A DNA stretch of 64,000 nucleotides from Schistosoma haematobium (Eukaryota > Platyhelminthes > Trematoda > Strigeidida > Schistosomatidae). The DNA is taken from contig NC_067196.1 in assembly GCF_000699445.3 (NCBI RefSeq), positions 87,212,364 through 87,276,363 of the forward strand. The letters are read 5' to 3'. The notes beneath the pieces were generated by a model that was not told the origin of the DNA, did not search any database, and worked only from the letters and a program-made list of their open reading frames with translations. How positions within the stretch are numbered: position 1 is the stretch's first letter; each line of letters starts with the position of its first letter. A program made the translations under genes and the position numbers. Shown here one piece after another: positions 35,049 to 46,390 of the stretch.

Positions 35049-35583
35049 GATTTTCCTTACTTCTTTTACGCCTGTTACTCCTCGTGGAGGAGCATAGTCC
35101 GCCCACCAGCATTCTCCATCCAATTCTGTCCTGGAAAATCTTTTCCAGCTCCTCCCAGTTGTTATTCATTCTTTTCATATCTGCTTTCATTTCCTGATGT
35201 AATGTGTTCTTTGGTCTTCCTCTTTTCTGCTTCCCTTCAGGATTCCAAGTTAGTGCTTGCCTCCTGATGCAGTTTGGTATATGCTATCCATTTCCGTTAT
35301 CTTTTTTTAATTTTCTCTTCAGTTGGAAGCTGGTTTGTTCTCTCCCACAGAAGGCTGTTACTGATTGTATCCGGCCAATGGATGTTGAATATCTTGCGTA
35401 GACAACTATTTATAAATACTTGTACATGTTTGATGATGGTTGTGGTAGTTCTCCACGTTTCAGCTGAGTACAGTACAACTGTCTTGAAGTTCATATTGAA
35501 GATTGTGACTTTGATATTAGTTGACAGTTGTTTTGATTTTCATATGTTCTTCAATTGTAGGAATGCGGCCCTTGCTTTGTCAG
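35049..35583 (-). mobile_element. RTE (SR2-like) 5'-truncated insertion with 8-bp TSD
   Basis: Flanked by TGACATAT (35041-35048 and 35584-35591). The minus strand encodes the same C-terminal region as the 31 kb copy ([20 protein letters not shown]) with small deletions that break the frame. Confidence 0.8.
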
Positions 35584-35699
35584 TGACATATACGCATCAA
35601 TAATATACTGCATAATTATCAGCAAGTAAATTTAGTACTCATGTTTTCGTATTTACTATTCATCGGGTAAACATTTATTCATTCATTTCAATACAAATA

Positions 35700-36625
35700 T
35701 TCACAATAAGAGATGGTGGAGATTCGTAACTCAGATAGATAATTTCGATGGAGTTTTATTCTGTGAGCTGGATGGATTGGTCGTGGAGTTTTCATGGATC
35801 TTCTGAACGACACACAATTGTTGTTCGTTGTTTTCCTGTCCGTCTCGATTACTCGGCATGATGTGTTCTTTGGTCTTCCCCTTCTCCTCCTTCGGCCTTG
35901 AGGGTTCCATTTGAGAGTTTGCGTTATGAAGGAGATGAGTGCTTTTCTCAATATGTGTCCTATTCACTTTCAGCACTTCTTCCTGATTTCTTCCTCAGCT
36001 GAAATTCGGTTTGTTCTCTCCCACAATAGGTTGTTGCTGATAATGTCTGGTCAATGAATCTGAAATATTTCGAGTAGACAACCGATAATGAACACCTTTA
36101 TCTTCTGGATGATGGCTTTCGTAGTTCTGTAAGTTTGATCTACATACAGTAGAACTGTCTTGACATTTGTATTGGAAATTCCGACATTGGTGTTGGCTTA
36201 CAAACAGTTGTTTTGAGTTTAAGATGTTCTTCAGTTGTAGATATGCTTCTTTTGCTTGATGGATTCGCGCCTTCACATTGGCATCAGATCTACCGTGTTC
36301 ATTAATGGTGCTGCCCAGATATATACAGGTTTGTACATCTTCAAAATCATCTCCATCAAGTTTGATTCGATTTTTGCATTCTGTGCTGTATTAGAGAATC
36401 CTGCTTTTCCGTTTGTGTATATTGAGACCTACTGCTGCTAAGATTGCTGTTACACTGGTCGTCTTCTCCTGCATTTGTTGTTACGTGTATGATAGAAGAG
36501 ACATATCATCTGCATAGTCTAGATCATCCAGCTGCATTCTAACTGTTCACTATATCCCATTCCTTCCCCCTTCAGATGTTGATATCTTCATGATCCAGTC
36601 GATCCTCAGAAGAAAATAACATGGT
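35700..36625 (-). mobile_element. RTE fragment fused to a PLE 3' tail
   Basis: Minus-strand order: RTE ORF from just before the motif C region (TGGATCATGAAGATATCAAC) down to a point ~35815, then a same-sense PLE lineage 1 tail (CACGACCAATCCATCCAGCT) to ~35735. The RTE part carries the +4 frameshift shared with copies at 45.7, 52.8, 56.4 and 60.1 kb. No TAAG tail follows. Confidence 0.7.
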
Positions 36626-36749
36626 AAGAGAATAAAACTCTATCAAAATTCACAGTACAATTTGAGCTATATTATCTTGTTTTCTTTTTATTATTATTAT
36701 TATACAATCTAAAAAAAAAGAAAAAAATGCAAAAAAATCATAAATTTCA

Positions 36750-36880
36750 CTGATTAAAATCATTAGTCAGTTGAAGCTAGACCACCACGGAAATACTGTA
36801 AGCATTGGACGGCCGTTTTGTCCTAGTATGTGACTCCTCAAAAGCGCGCATCCACGATCCCGCACCCCGCGATTTCAATC
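36750..36880 (-). repeat. Hammerhead repeat, family B (minus arm of an inverted pair)
   Basis: Tail and ribozyme only (TTGAGGA, AAAA: inactive), ending at CCCGCACCCCGCGATT. Confidence 0.8.
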
Positions 36881-37265
36881 AGTGAAATTTCTAAAATCTC
36901 CACAATCCCTTTCTGATAATAATACTCATTCGCTCATTAGTGACCGACTTCAAGAGATACTCCTGGAGTTCTAGTGAGAAGCCAATACCAGTGGAGTCTG
37001 TTGTGACAGATCAACTTACTGAAGACAATGATGTACAGTGGCGCAACTTCGTGGATTGATTGAAGTTAGACATTAACGCCATTGGATGCCGGCTCAGTGG
37101 TCTAGTTCGTTAAGCGCCTGGCGCGAGACCGTTAGGTCCTGGGTTCGAATCTCGCCTTGGGCGGGATCGTGGATGCGCACTGTTGAGGAGTCCCATACTA
37201 GGATGAAACAGCCGTCCAATACTTCCAGGTTTTCCATGGTGGTCTAGCTTCAATTGACTCATGAT
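36881..37265 (+). repeat. Hammerhead repeat, family B, full circularly permuted unit
   Basis: Starts and ends at the same internal point of the tail (GATTTCAATCA at both ends), giving a unit of about 380 bp: tail end, 5' spacer, tRNA-like head (GGCTCAGTGGTCTAG; GGGTTCGAATCTCGCC), ribozyme (TTGAGGA, damaged), tail start. Confidence 0.8.
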
Positions 37266-37554
37266 TTCAATCAATACATTTATTAGATAAATCGAATTTT
37301 TACATAATTTACATTAAGGGGAATTATTTAGTTGATAATTGAATAGATCAAGGAAACTAATTTCATAATAAACATGTGAAAATAGATTTAAGTAAAGAAT
37401 AAGTTTTTTTAAAAAAAATAAAACAACATTGAAATAACCAATCAAATTGTTTCATCCTATTCGATTATAAATTAATTGGAATTGATCAATGAATTACCAA
37501 ACTTTCAACATAGAGATTAACGAAGATTTTCTTCTTTTTTTTAATAACTGAATG

Positions 37555-37725
37555 TATGAGTTGATCATGAGCTAGACCATCATTGAAATTCTGGAAATAT
37601 TGAACAGTTGTTTCGTTCTAGTATAAAATACCTTATCAGTGTGTGTATCCATGATCCTGAATGTGAAATTCAAACCCAGGACTTTAAGTTTCATACGTGA
37701 ACGATTAATTTCTAGACCACTTAAC
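37555..37725 (-). repeat. Hammerhead repeat, family B, decayed
   Basis: Recognisable tail, ribozyme remnant (TTTCGTTCTAGTATAAAA) and tRNA-like B box (AATTCAAACCCAGGAC). Confidence 0.7.
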
Positions 37726-38719
37726 AGTGATTAAAGTTCACAATAAGAATTATTGGATCTCAATTTACAACTCTATAATTTATGGATTCATTCTGGTATA
37801 TGATTGTGAAAATAGAATTATAGAAAGTTTAGTTCTTGTATCGACACCCAATTCTAATTTACCCACATGTATGACTATTGCTTCGACAATGCGAAGAAGA
37901 TGCAATATAACTAACCTTGACAGAATTCTAGTTACCTTGTAGATGACTTTGAATGTAGAGTCTGCCTTGATTGAATGACCAATGTTCACAAGGTTTTCGA
38001 ATATTGAGCTTCTTATTGACCTGTTTGCGACTCTAATTAGCCGATTACAACTTCATCATTAACGAGATCGACTGTCTAAAAGTATAAATGAATCCTAATG
38101 ACTGGTTTTTTGTTATAATTTGTCGTCTGATTGCTTATTGTCATGGCTCTTTTACTGCTACTTTTTTGTAAATGGTCGTTGCTGATTGTTATGCCGGAAA
38201 CGCTTATCAATTATACTCGGAACGAGGGACCTCTGCAATTCCCACGATGTGAAAGTAAGAACACAAAGACTGGTAGAAGTGATGATTGTTAACCCCAATA
38301 TTGGTCGACGACGACGACAACTCTAGTAGAAAATACACTTATTTATATATTGATTGTACACCCATTTTGATCAATAATTAGGATGAAATCACATATATGA
38401 AAAATACTTCAAGTTCTAACAAATCACATACTGAGCATAGTTCTTGTCAATGGAATACAAGAATAATCTTGAACTAAACTCATAATGAGTAAATCAATGG
38501 AATATTGACTTTTCTTTCCATCATATTAGTTATCAATATGTGTCCGAAGTAAAAGATATGAAATAAAGAAAAGTATTTGAATTTCTTTTTTCTGGTAACA
38601 AAAACGAAAAAAACTATTGAGATTTACGGTAGCTTAAGGTAAATTCTGTGTACGAATGATTGTGGATTCATCTAATACGACTCAATGAATAAAAAATCGA
38701 CTAGACAGGGAGTCTGTTG
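37726..38719. other. Unassigned stretch
   Basis: No family recognised. A short GAC-repeat run (GTCGACGACGACGACAAC) lies near 38308-38326. The open frames here have no recognisable domain. Confidence 0.4.
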
Positions 38720-38728
38720 CTAAACAAC

Positions 38729-38730
<2 letters not shown>

Positions 38731-38764
<34 letters not shown>

Positions 38765-38765
38765 G

Positions 38766-38802
<37 letters not shown>
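38731..38802. repeat. (TTAC)n tetranucleotide tract, RTE 3' tail
   Basis: About 18 TTAC/TTGC units, i.e. TAAG repeats on the element strand. The frames through it (Leu-Thr-Tyr-Leu runs) are not coding. Confidence 0.95.
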
Positions 38803-38805
<3 letters not shown>

Positions 38806-39663
38806 TGCCTGTTACTCCCAATGGAGGATAGGCCACAGACCAGCATTCTCCAACCCACTCTGTCCTGGGCCTTCTTTACCAATTCCATCCAATTCTTGTT
38901 CATTTTTCTCATATCTATCTCCATTTCTCGGTGTAATGTGTTCTTTGGTCTTCCTTTACACCTCCTTAGTTCTTGAGGATTCCATGTGAGGGCTTGTCTT
39001 GTGACGCAGTTGGGTGCTTTCCTCAATGTGTGTCCTATCCAATTCTAGCACTTCTTCCTGATTTCTTCCTCCACTGGGATCTGGTTTATTCTCTCCCATA
39101 GTAGGTTGTTGCTGATTGAGTCTGGCCAACGGATCCGAAGTATTTTGTGTAGACAACTGTTAATAAACACCTGTATTTTCTGGATGATTGCTTTCGTATT
39201 TCTCCAGGTTTCCACCCCATACAGTAGAACTGTCTTGACATTTGTATTGAAAACCCTGACCTTGGTGTTGGTTGACAGTTGCTTTGAGTTCCAGATGTTC
39301 TTCAGTTGTAAATATGCTGCTCTTGCTTTGCCGATCCGCGCCTTCACATCTGCATCAGATCCACTCTGTTCATCAATGATGCTTCCCAAATACGTAAAGG
39401 TTTTTACATCTTCCAAATCTTCTCCGTCAATTGTGATTGGATTGGTGCATTCTGTGTTGTATCGGAGAATCCTGCTTTTCCCTTTGTGTATATTGAGACC
39501 TACTGCTGCTGAGGCTGCTGCCACACTGTTCGTCTTCTCCTGCATCTGTTGTTGCGTTTGGGATAGAAGGGCCAGATCATCTGCGAAGTCTAGATCCTCC
39601 AACTGCATCTTAGATGTCCATTGTATCCCGCGCTTCCCTTCAGGCGTTGACGTCTTCATGATA
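38732..39663 (-). mobile_element. RTE (SR2-like) insertion with 12-bp TSD and intact RT C-terminal frame
   Basis: Flanked by perfect CTAAACAACACT (38720-38731 and 39664-39675). The minus strand reads IMKTSTPEGKRG, then FADDLALLSQTQQQMQEKT with the catalytic Asp pair, then [25 protein letters not shown] and [17 protein letters not shown]. The frame stays open to about 39045, then shifts near [12 protein letters not shown] long (TTAC)n tail (38731-38802) marks the 3' end. It is the best preserved RTE copy in the window. Confidence 0.93.
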
Positions 39664-39675
39664 CTAAACAACACT

Positions 39676-39956
39676 CCATCATTGATAATCCAATAAACAA
39701 AACGAAACTTACAGAATAGCTTTAAATTCCGTTCAAAAGTCAGAAATTGAGAAAGGAACACTTCTGTTTTTAAAGTAGTAGCCAGTAATCTTAGGGCAAA
39801 TAACAAAATTAGTAAACTAAAATTGATAACAACTAATCCAGTAACAGTGAATGTTACTGTAGATTTATGACTATGGACAAATTCATTAAAATTGTCTTTT
39901 AAAGAAAGAACTAATATGTAATAACAAAATACCCAGATAACCAAATCCCCTAACAC
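39676..39956 (-). other. Hydrophobic open frame upstream of the RTE insertion, coding status unknown
   Basis: About 94 codons open on the minus strand with hydrophobic runs (LVIWVFCYYILVLSL; VVINFSLLILLFALRLL), then broken by the RTE insertion. Removing the RTE and one TSD leaves only a few more codons before a stop. T-rich DNA gives hydrophobic frames by composition, and I see no ATG or clear splice site, so an exon is possible but not supported. Confidence 0.2.
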
Positions 39957-39984
39957 TTGTGATGAACGATTTTCATTTCAGTAA

Positions 39985-40300
39985 TCTTTATGTAGTTATA
40001 ACTCCGTAAATATTTCGATGAAATTTTGTTCTCTGAGCTGAATTCTTTTGGTCGTAGAGTTTTCATTGTCCTTCTGAACGACATCATCTACACAAACTTC
40101 AGGTAGAAGCAAAGTGTTCGAATTTCTCCACATAAGGCTCACAACTTGTCCTACAGACTTCGATGTTGATTGCTTATTGCTAACCTTCAACTTGTCATTG
40201 TTTGCTTCTTTATTTTGATTGTATCCCTCATTGATTTGATTTTTGGTCCTATATTGGTTCATAATTTTTCTAATTATTATTATTACTATTATTATCATCA
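39985..40300 (-). pseudogene. Penelope-like element 3' tail, lineage 1
   Basis: Minus strand reads RKIMNQYRTKNQINEGYNQN then a Lys/Asn/Ser-rich part and VVQKDNENSTTK, colinear with the 2.6 kb copy. It lacks the EAWHS part. Right of it, 40305-40380 is a family B tail (minus). Confidence 0.5.
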
Positions 40301-41027
40301 TTTCAGGGGTTGTGGAGATTGTTACGTTTTTGATTGAGATCATGAACCGATTGATGTTAGACCACCATTTTTCATAGTCATTCAAATCTCATTTACTGAT
40401 ATCTTTTTTGAAATTTGAGATAATGAATATTAACCGAAACTGGTAAAATAGTCTGTTGAATTATGTAAATTAACTGTGTAAATAATAAATGTGAATAGAA
40501 CTTCATTTAAACAAACATAATTGTTATGAATGATTATTTGTCTTTGTTTCTGTGAATTCAATTTGGAAAAAGAACTTTATAGAGGCTAATTTCCCCTATA
40601 TCTGACTTCAATAAATAGTATCCCATTAACTGAGTATTTAATGCAGGCTAAATCTCCTAGTAGAATTACAGATATACTCGAGATTATTCAAAAGCCTAAA
40701 CACCAGTTATAGAGATATTTTAATGTTACAGATTGGTAAAATCCGCAAGCGTATAGGAAGCAAGCACACAGGGAAACCAAGAGTGTGTGTGTGTGAGTGT
40801 TGAAAATTTATATATATTTTATGAGTGTTAATCAAGTATGGATAAATTATTGATTGTCTGTCTGTTACAACCAAAGGGAGAATAGATTAAAAATTGATAT
40901 GCAGACATTTGCTCAATCATACTCATACAGAAACTTACATAGTGAATTAAATGTCTAAATTACAATGAGCAGATAAATAATACAATTGGTTGAAGTTAGA
41001 CATTAACATCGTTGGATGCCGGCTCAG

Positions 41028-41081
41028 TGGTCTAGTGGTTAGGTGCTCACGCGCGAAGCCAGTAGGACCTGGATTCGAGCC
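41028..41081 (+). promoter_or_regulatory. tRNA-like internal Pol III promoter (A and B boxes)
   Basis: A box TGGTCTAGTGGTTAGG and B box GGATTCGAGCC with near-tRNA spacing. It could drive Pol III transcription of the repeat and its ribozyme. It is not a functional tRNA: the acceptor stem does not close. Confidence 0.6.
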
Positions 41082-41099
41082 CCGAGTGGTGCGGGATCG

Positions 41100-41157
41100 T
41101 GGATGCGCACTGCTGAGGAGTCCCATACCAGGACGAAACGGCCGTCCAGTGCTTCCA
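41100..41157 (+). ncRNA. Predicted hammerhead ribozyme, family B (all core residues and stems intact)
   Basis: Outer stem I TGGA (41100-41103)/TCCA (41154-41157); inner stem I GCACTG (41107-41112)/CAGTGC (41147-41152), all six pairs; core CTGAGGA (41113-41119); stem II GTCC (41120-41123)/GGAC (41131-41134), 7-nt loop; GAAA (41135-41138); stem III ACG/CGT; predicted cut after GUC at 41146. The helices differ in sequence from family A, but the fold and the bulged stem I are the same. Confidence 0.9.
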
Positions 41158-41294
41158 GGTTTTCCATGGTGGTCTAGCTTCAATTGACTCATGATTTCAA
41201 CCTGTGAAATTTCTAAAACTCTCCACAAAACCCATTCTGAAAATAATACTATAGTTGAATGGGCTTACTACAACCTTAATTCATATTTGATTTC

Positions 41295-41815
41295 TATGTT
41301 TATTTATTTATTTAAACACATAAGCTTTCGTATAAGGAGGTACCAAACAGATATGTGCCACATAAATCACTCAATTTATTGAGGGCTGGGATACTTCCCA
41401 GATGCCCAAACAGAAGCCGGTGGCCACACTCTGAGCCTTTGACCTAAAGGTCTAATCCACAAGGTAGTGGAGCAACATCAGGAAATGCAGTCCCATGGTA
41501 ACCGATGACTAATAAATGGTTCATACGCCATCTGTTCTTTCAGGATACTGGAGCCCATGTGCACCATTGGTTTAGAGTCAGGGTTTTCCAATCCACCTAG
41601 GTGGATCCGCCGTGTCGACCAACCCGGGTAAATTACCGGACATTCGCTTTTCGTCCTCTCAATTTCGTAAACAATACCCCCGCCACGAGAAGGAAGTTAG
41701 TAGGACTTCCTTGACAGTGGTTTTATTTATGTCGCCACTTGAGAGCATTTGGAAAGGAAGAGCTGACTCTCCCCACTCTCGGTTGTACCAAGGCATTTGG
41801 GGGTTGATTTATAAC
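41295..41815 (-). repeat. Family D repeat (TAAA-tailed), copy 3
   Basis: Minus strand, with the tail on the left (TTTATTTATTTATTTAAAC) and the head near CGGTTGTACCAAGGC. It has a small extra block (CCACCTAGGTGGATCCGCC) that the 13.5 kb copy lacks. Frames are broken. Confidence 0.8.
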
Positions 41816-42329
41816 CAGTATATTTTAATGGCATGTCGGTTTTATTCATAGAGTGATGTGGTAGAAAAAGAAAATGCACAAGATAGGTATTTTCTACTAG
41901 TATGGCTATACCCAGTAATGTGAACTTATAATTATATTGTGAATCGAGCCGAGGACTGCAACGGCTTACAATCTTCATGGTGGCTTTAAACCACTGGATT
42001 GATATCTGATAGTCCACATTCAATGAATTTAAACACTTGGAAAAGTAAATATCGAAAATGTAAAGATTTTTAAGAAGATACCAAAGGGATTTATCTCTTC
42101 CATTTTAACCAAATTAAAATCATATCAATTGAGACCATCAATCGTATAGTTATTGTGTAAATTTCAAGTGCGAAACCTAGTATATGTCAATAGTTATTAT
42201 GGTTGGAGTTAAGATAATCGCTAAACTAAACTGGTGGTTAACTGAAGTCAGGTATGCCAACCATTAAATTTCAACTCAACAACTGAATGTTCCGATGTTT
42301 AATAATAAAATAATGATATATTTGTCACA

Positions 42330-42420
42330 TCCGAATGAGTAGAAATTTGGTTGTTCGACGATTCGTGACTTAGAGCGAGACACTTCCTCAGAGTAACTGA
42401 ATAAAGACGAGTATTTCGTT
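42330..42420. repeat. Half copy of palindromic element G
   Basis: GAATGAGTAGAAATTTGG...CGTGACTTAGAGCGAGACACTT matches one arm of the 53.9 kb element. Confidence 0.5.
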
Positions 42421-42534
42421 TACTCAAAATGACAACAGATTTGATTATGTCAATGTTATGTGGATTTTTCCGTGTTTGTTACAATATCTAAACATTCTGA
42501 TTTCAATCATTTCTTTCTTGACTTGTAGTTGCTA

Positions 42535-42700
42535 ACTTCATGAATTGATGTAAGCTAGATTACCATTGAAAACCTGGATACACTGAACGACTGTTTCGCC
42601 CTAGTATGGGACTCCTCAACAGTGCGCATTCATGAAACGGCTGTCCAGCACTTCCAGGTGTTCAATGGTGGTCTAGCTTACATCGACTCATAAATTCAAA
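42535..42700. repeat. Family B repeat, short fold-back copy
   Basis: Minus arm (tail and ribozyme, to about 42635) meets a plus arm that begins at GAAACGGCTGTCCAGC. The tRNA-like head is deleted. The core is TTGAGGA, inactive. Confidence 0.8.
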
Positions 42701-43269
42701 AATTAAAATAAACTATCAAGTTTAATGTTACTATTCTTATAAATATTACATAAATTAAGTCAGTCGTAGTCTTTAAATAACTGGTTCGAAATCCAGAATC
42801 ACAGATTGGTAAATCAACTAAGCTTCATTCATTAGTTTAAATTTTACCAAAAGTCTATGTAATTAGAAATGATCTAGGTTAAGGTGTGGTATGTGCTACT
42901 TACGTCGATATAAGTAGTATATAACATTAGTCAGTAATAGAATGTGTGACACCAGAAGGTCAAGAAGATCAAGGAGGAAAGAAATGGGGACAGAAAGCAA
43001 TTGATATGGAAATGCAAGAACAATGAAATCTGAGAGACAATTAATAAACATTTTGCAAATGAAGTATTTTCAAATTTTATTAAGACGTTCTGTAATTCTC
43101 CTCAATTAATGGAATTGTTTTTAAGAGGATAATGTGACCATACTTACCAAATGACCTCTTTGGATTTTATGACAAAACTATATGTCTGATAGAAGTACAA
43201 ATTAGGATATGTTGTTTATTCAGTTTGAGATTCTTCTGAATTCCATAACTATATGTTGATACTATTCAC

Positions 43270-43400
43270 ATGCCTGTAGCTCTTCTAGAGTTACTGCCGG
43301 TCCTAAGCCCGGCTAAAGAAGGAGGGTTGAGCATGGGGTTAGTGACCCCATCCTGTAGAAAACTAACTCGCTAAAATAAAATGCTAACCAGAAAAAATCA
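43270..43400 (+). repeat. Isolated RTE 5'-region block
   Basis: GTTACTGCCGGTCCTAAGCC ... GGGTTAGTGACCCCATCC ... AACTAACTCGC. No RTE ORF downstream. Confidence 0.65.
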
Positions 43401-43541
43401 CTATTGATACAGAAATTCGAATATTATATTCAAATAGGAAGTTATTAGTAAATGATTGGATTACAATGTTATTAATATTGAAGGATTCTATTGTGCATAC
43501 AATTCTATGTTACTCATACAGTAGCTGAAAATCAAAACACT

Positions 43542-43867
43542 TGAGGATACCACAGATATTCGGAGTTTGACAACGCTTTAACCAATAACACCCTCTAATA
43601 TGAATCGTACCCACCAAGTGAAATCAAAAGACAGAAGTGAGGAGGTTCGAAGATATATTTGATAGGCTATCAATATATCAAGGATCGTCTGATCTAATCT
43701 GGCTAGCGATTGCAGGGGTTGTTGAACACGGCGTTGCCACTCGTGATCTGATGCAGATGTATGACCGATCGCCTTCAGCTAGATGATTCCATTAAAACTA
43801 ATGTGGTCAGCATCCAATGTCGAAAACTTACAGAGCTATTTATTTCGAGAAATTATTTACTGCTACA
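43542..43867. mobile_element. Solo LTR, family 2, copy 1, 4-bp TSD
   Basis: 326 bp, TGAGGATACC to ACTGCTACA, flanked by CACT (43538-43541 and 43868-43871). It is the reverse complement of the 50.8 kb copy. Gypsy-group LTRs of this size (e.g. Boudicca) are known in schistosomes; identity was not tested. Confidence 0.85.
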
Positions 43868-44784
43868 CACTTCTCAAATCTCAAATAAATAAATAATAAA
43901 GACTGGAAGAATACTATAAGAATTTACGAAGATACTCTAAAAAATAAATCTACAAGACTAGAAGAAATTACTTGTTAGCTGATTATTGATTTTCCCATCG
44001 AATTATTCCTAGATGGAACTCATTCACTCAACACGTGATTAAAGTTCCATTTATCGACGTTTTTAAAAGAAAGTTGGATCAATAAAACGAGATCATCATT
44101 GCCAAGACTAACATAAACTATCTAACATCCTGTCCTTTATAATCTATCACTTAATATTTTAGTGAATAAATAACTTTTTAGGTATTTCATTAAGTGAGTC
44201 CTTAAAATGATGATTCTAGTATCCAGTACATCATTTTTTATTTAATTCTCAATGTTTATCCAATACATTCTACCAAATAATTATTGCTATAGATTGTTGT
44301 GAATCACATGATTGTTAATTTATACTCAATTGATTGAATAATATAAAGAGGACATATTATGAATGACCGAGATATGAATAACTGTTGAAGCAAATAATTC
44401 TATATGCTTAATATGTATGAACTTGTATGTTTACTCAATAGTTTTCTTTAAGATGATTTAGATAAATAAAATAATATTCAATCATTCAATTATTCTAATC
44501 ACGAAAGATTTTTTTTTAGCTAGAAAGCATCGAATAGTTATTTTATTCTAGTAATCATTGTCTGGAGTGAGTATTTATGATCCATTCTGAATACAGAATC
44601 TTTTGATCTGAGAAAGAAAATGTTGATCACTTAGATCACTGAATCGCTTTTTTAATGATTCAGTTGAGTTTATTAAATCAATGAAAATAAACTGTTAAAT
44701 TTGATTAAATATAATATCATCTTATGAAGTGCATCAATTTGAATGAGAGAGATATTTATAATCGGTAATATAATTACGTTACAA
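43868..44784. other. Unassigned AT-rich stretch
   Basis: No repeat family or exon recognised. Confidence 0.4.
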
Positions 44785-44965
44785 ACGACCGATAGCTCCT
44801 GGGTTCGAACTTTGCGGGGCGGAATCGTGGATGGGCAGTGCTGAGAAGTCCCATACTAGGACGAAACGGTCGTTCAGTGTTTCCAAACTTTCCATGGTGG
44901 TCTAGCTTCAAATGACTCATGAATACAACTATAAAATTACTAAACTACCCACAAATCCCCTTCTG
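44785..44965 (+). repeat. Hammerhead repeat, family B, 5'-truncated
   Basis: From the B box (GGGTTCGAACTTTGCGGGG) to the tail. The core reads CTGAGAA (G8 mutated); GAAA is intact. Confidence 0.8.
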
Positions 44966-45107
44966 ATAATAATCTATGATTATATAGAAGTGTCTACCGA
45001 AGGTGCGTTCAGATTCTCATTTACACACTTAGCGTGCATTTGAATTGAATTAATAGTTAATAAATTCATCATAAAAGTTGTTTTGAATGTTAATTTCTAC
45101 AACTCGG

Positions 45108-45180
45108 GTTGGGCATGGGGTTAGCGACCACATCTAGTAGAAAACTAACTCGCTAAAAATACGCTAACCAGAAAAACAAT
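45108..45180 (+). repeat. Isolated RTE 5'-region block, shortened
   Basis: GGGTTGGGCATGGGGTTAGC ... GTAGAAAACTAACTCGC. Confidence 0.6.
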
Positions 45181-45667
45181 TCAAACTGAATAGTACTTGA
45201 CATTAATTGAAGAATAATTTACTGAATAAACATTGACCGTCCATAACCGACAGATATACCGATATGATTACTTCTTAATGTGTAATTGCACCTTATAGAC
45301 GACTAGAAAAAGAAATGAGTATCATATGTTAGTGTCATCCAAATCAATTAAGCCTTTCCTTACCATATCAGTTTGGTCATGTTACTCAATGTCTCCAACC
45401 ACTTACACAGCTCAGGACAACAGCTTAGGAATTCATGGTTTGTCTATCACTATCTTTCTTTCAACTCTTCAGCCTATATCACTCACTAAGGTAGTCTGTT
45501 GTTAGATATACATAACGCATGTCCTGATCACACTAGTCGAAACCAAAATTTTGACTAAATTTTCATTAAACTAAAATAGAATATTCATTCAATAAATTCT
45601 CACCAAGTTCTATTATTTGAAGTTCAAATTTAACGTATGACGCATTATTCACGTTCAAGGAAAACAT

Positions 45668-46237
45668 CTGATGCAGATGAGAAGGGGCGGATTGGCAAAC
45701 CAAGAGTAGCATATCTACAACTGAAGAACATCTGAAACTCAAAACAATTGTCTGTCAACCAACAACAAAGTCACAATTTTCAATACAAATGTCAAGATAG
45801 TTCTACTGTATGGGGTGGAAACCTGGAGAAATACGAAAGCAATCATCCAGAAGATACAAGTGTTTATTAACAGCTGTCTACGCAAAATGCTTCAGATTCG
45901 TTGACCAGACACAATCAGCAACAACCTACTATGGGAGAGAGCAAACGAGATTTCAATGGAGGAAGAAATCAGGAAAAAGTGTTGGAAGTGGATAGGACAC
46001 ACATTGAGGAAAGCACCCAACTGCGTCACAAGGCAAGCCTTCGCATGGGATCCTCAACATCAAAGGAGGAGTAGAGGAAGACAAAAGAACACATTGTACC
46101 GTGAAATGGAGACAGACATGAGCAGGATGAACAATAACTGGTTTGAACTAGAAAGTAAGGCCCAGGATCAAGTGCGTTGGAGAATGTTGTTTGGCGGCCT
46201 ATTCTCCATTGGGAGTAAAAGGCGTAAGCAAGTAAGT
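45668..46237 (+). mobile_element. RTE insertion with 11-bp TSD (frameshifted lineage)
   Basis: Flanked by AAGGAAAACAT (45657-45667) and AAGGCAAACAT (46238-46248). The plus strand has the RTE C-terminal region with the +4 (TGTC) frameshift, then [20 protein letters not shown] in frame to the end. Tail is TAAG repeats. Confidence 0.88.
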
Positions 46238-46390
46238 AAGGCAAACATATTGTTTAAGATTATGTAAATCAAATATATAGTGTAAAACTGACGAATAACT
46301 GAAAGACATGAAACAGTGAATAGTTATTCAATCCCAGTTTGGTGCTATTAATTTATACATTTTACGTATTATGGCTAGTTATGTAATCTA

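Larger units (their letters stand above)
40982..41255 (+). repeat. Hammerhead repeat, family B, best preserved copy
   Basis: Plus strand: end of the 5' spacer (GTTGAAGTTAGACATTAAC), tRNA-like head (TGGTCTAGTGGTTAGG 41028-41043; B box GGATTCGAGCC 41071-41081), ribozyme 41100-41157, tail TCTAGCTTCAATTGACTCAT. Possible flanking repeat AAATAATAC (40975-40983, 41241-41249). Confidence 0.92.

Noticed and set aside
38717..38989. Open frame with Leu-Thr-Tyr-Leu repeats
   Set aside because: Antisense of the RTE 3' end and its TTAC tail.
39106..39696. 196-codon plus-strand frame
   Set aside because: Antisense of the RTE copy with FADD on the minus strand.
41028..41090. Possible genuine tRNA gene
   Set aside because: A and B boxes are good, but no closed acceptor stem or plausible anticodon arm; it is repeat-associated in dozens of places.
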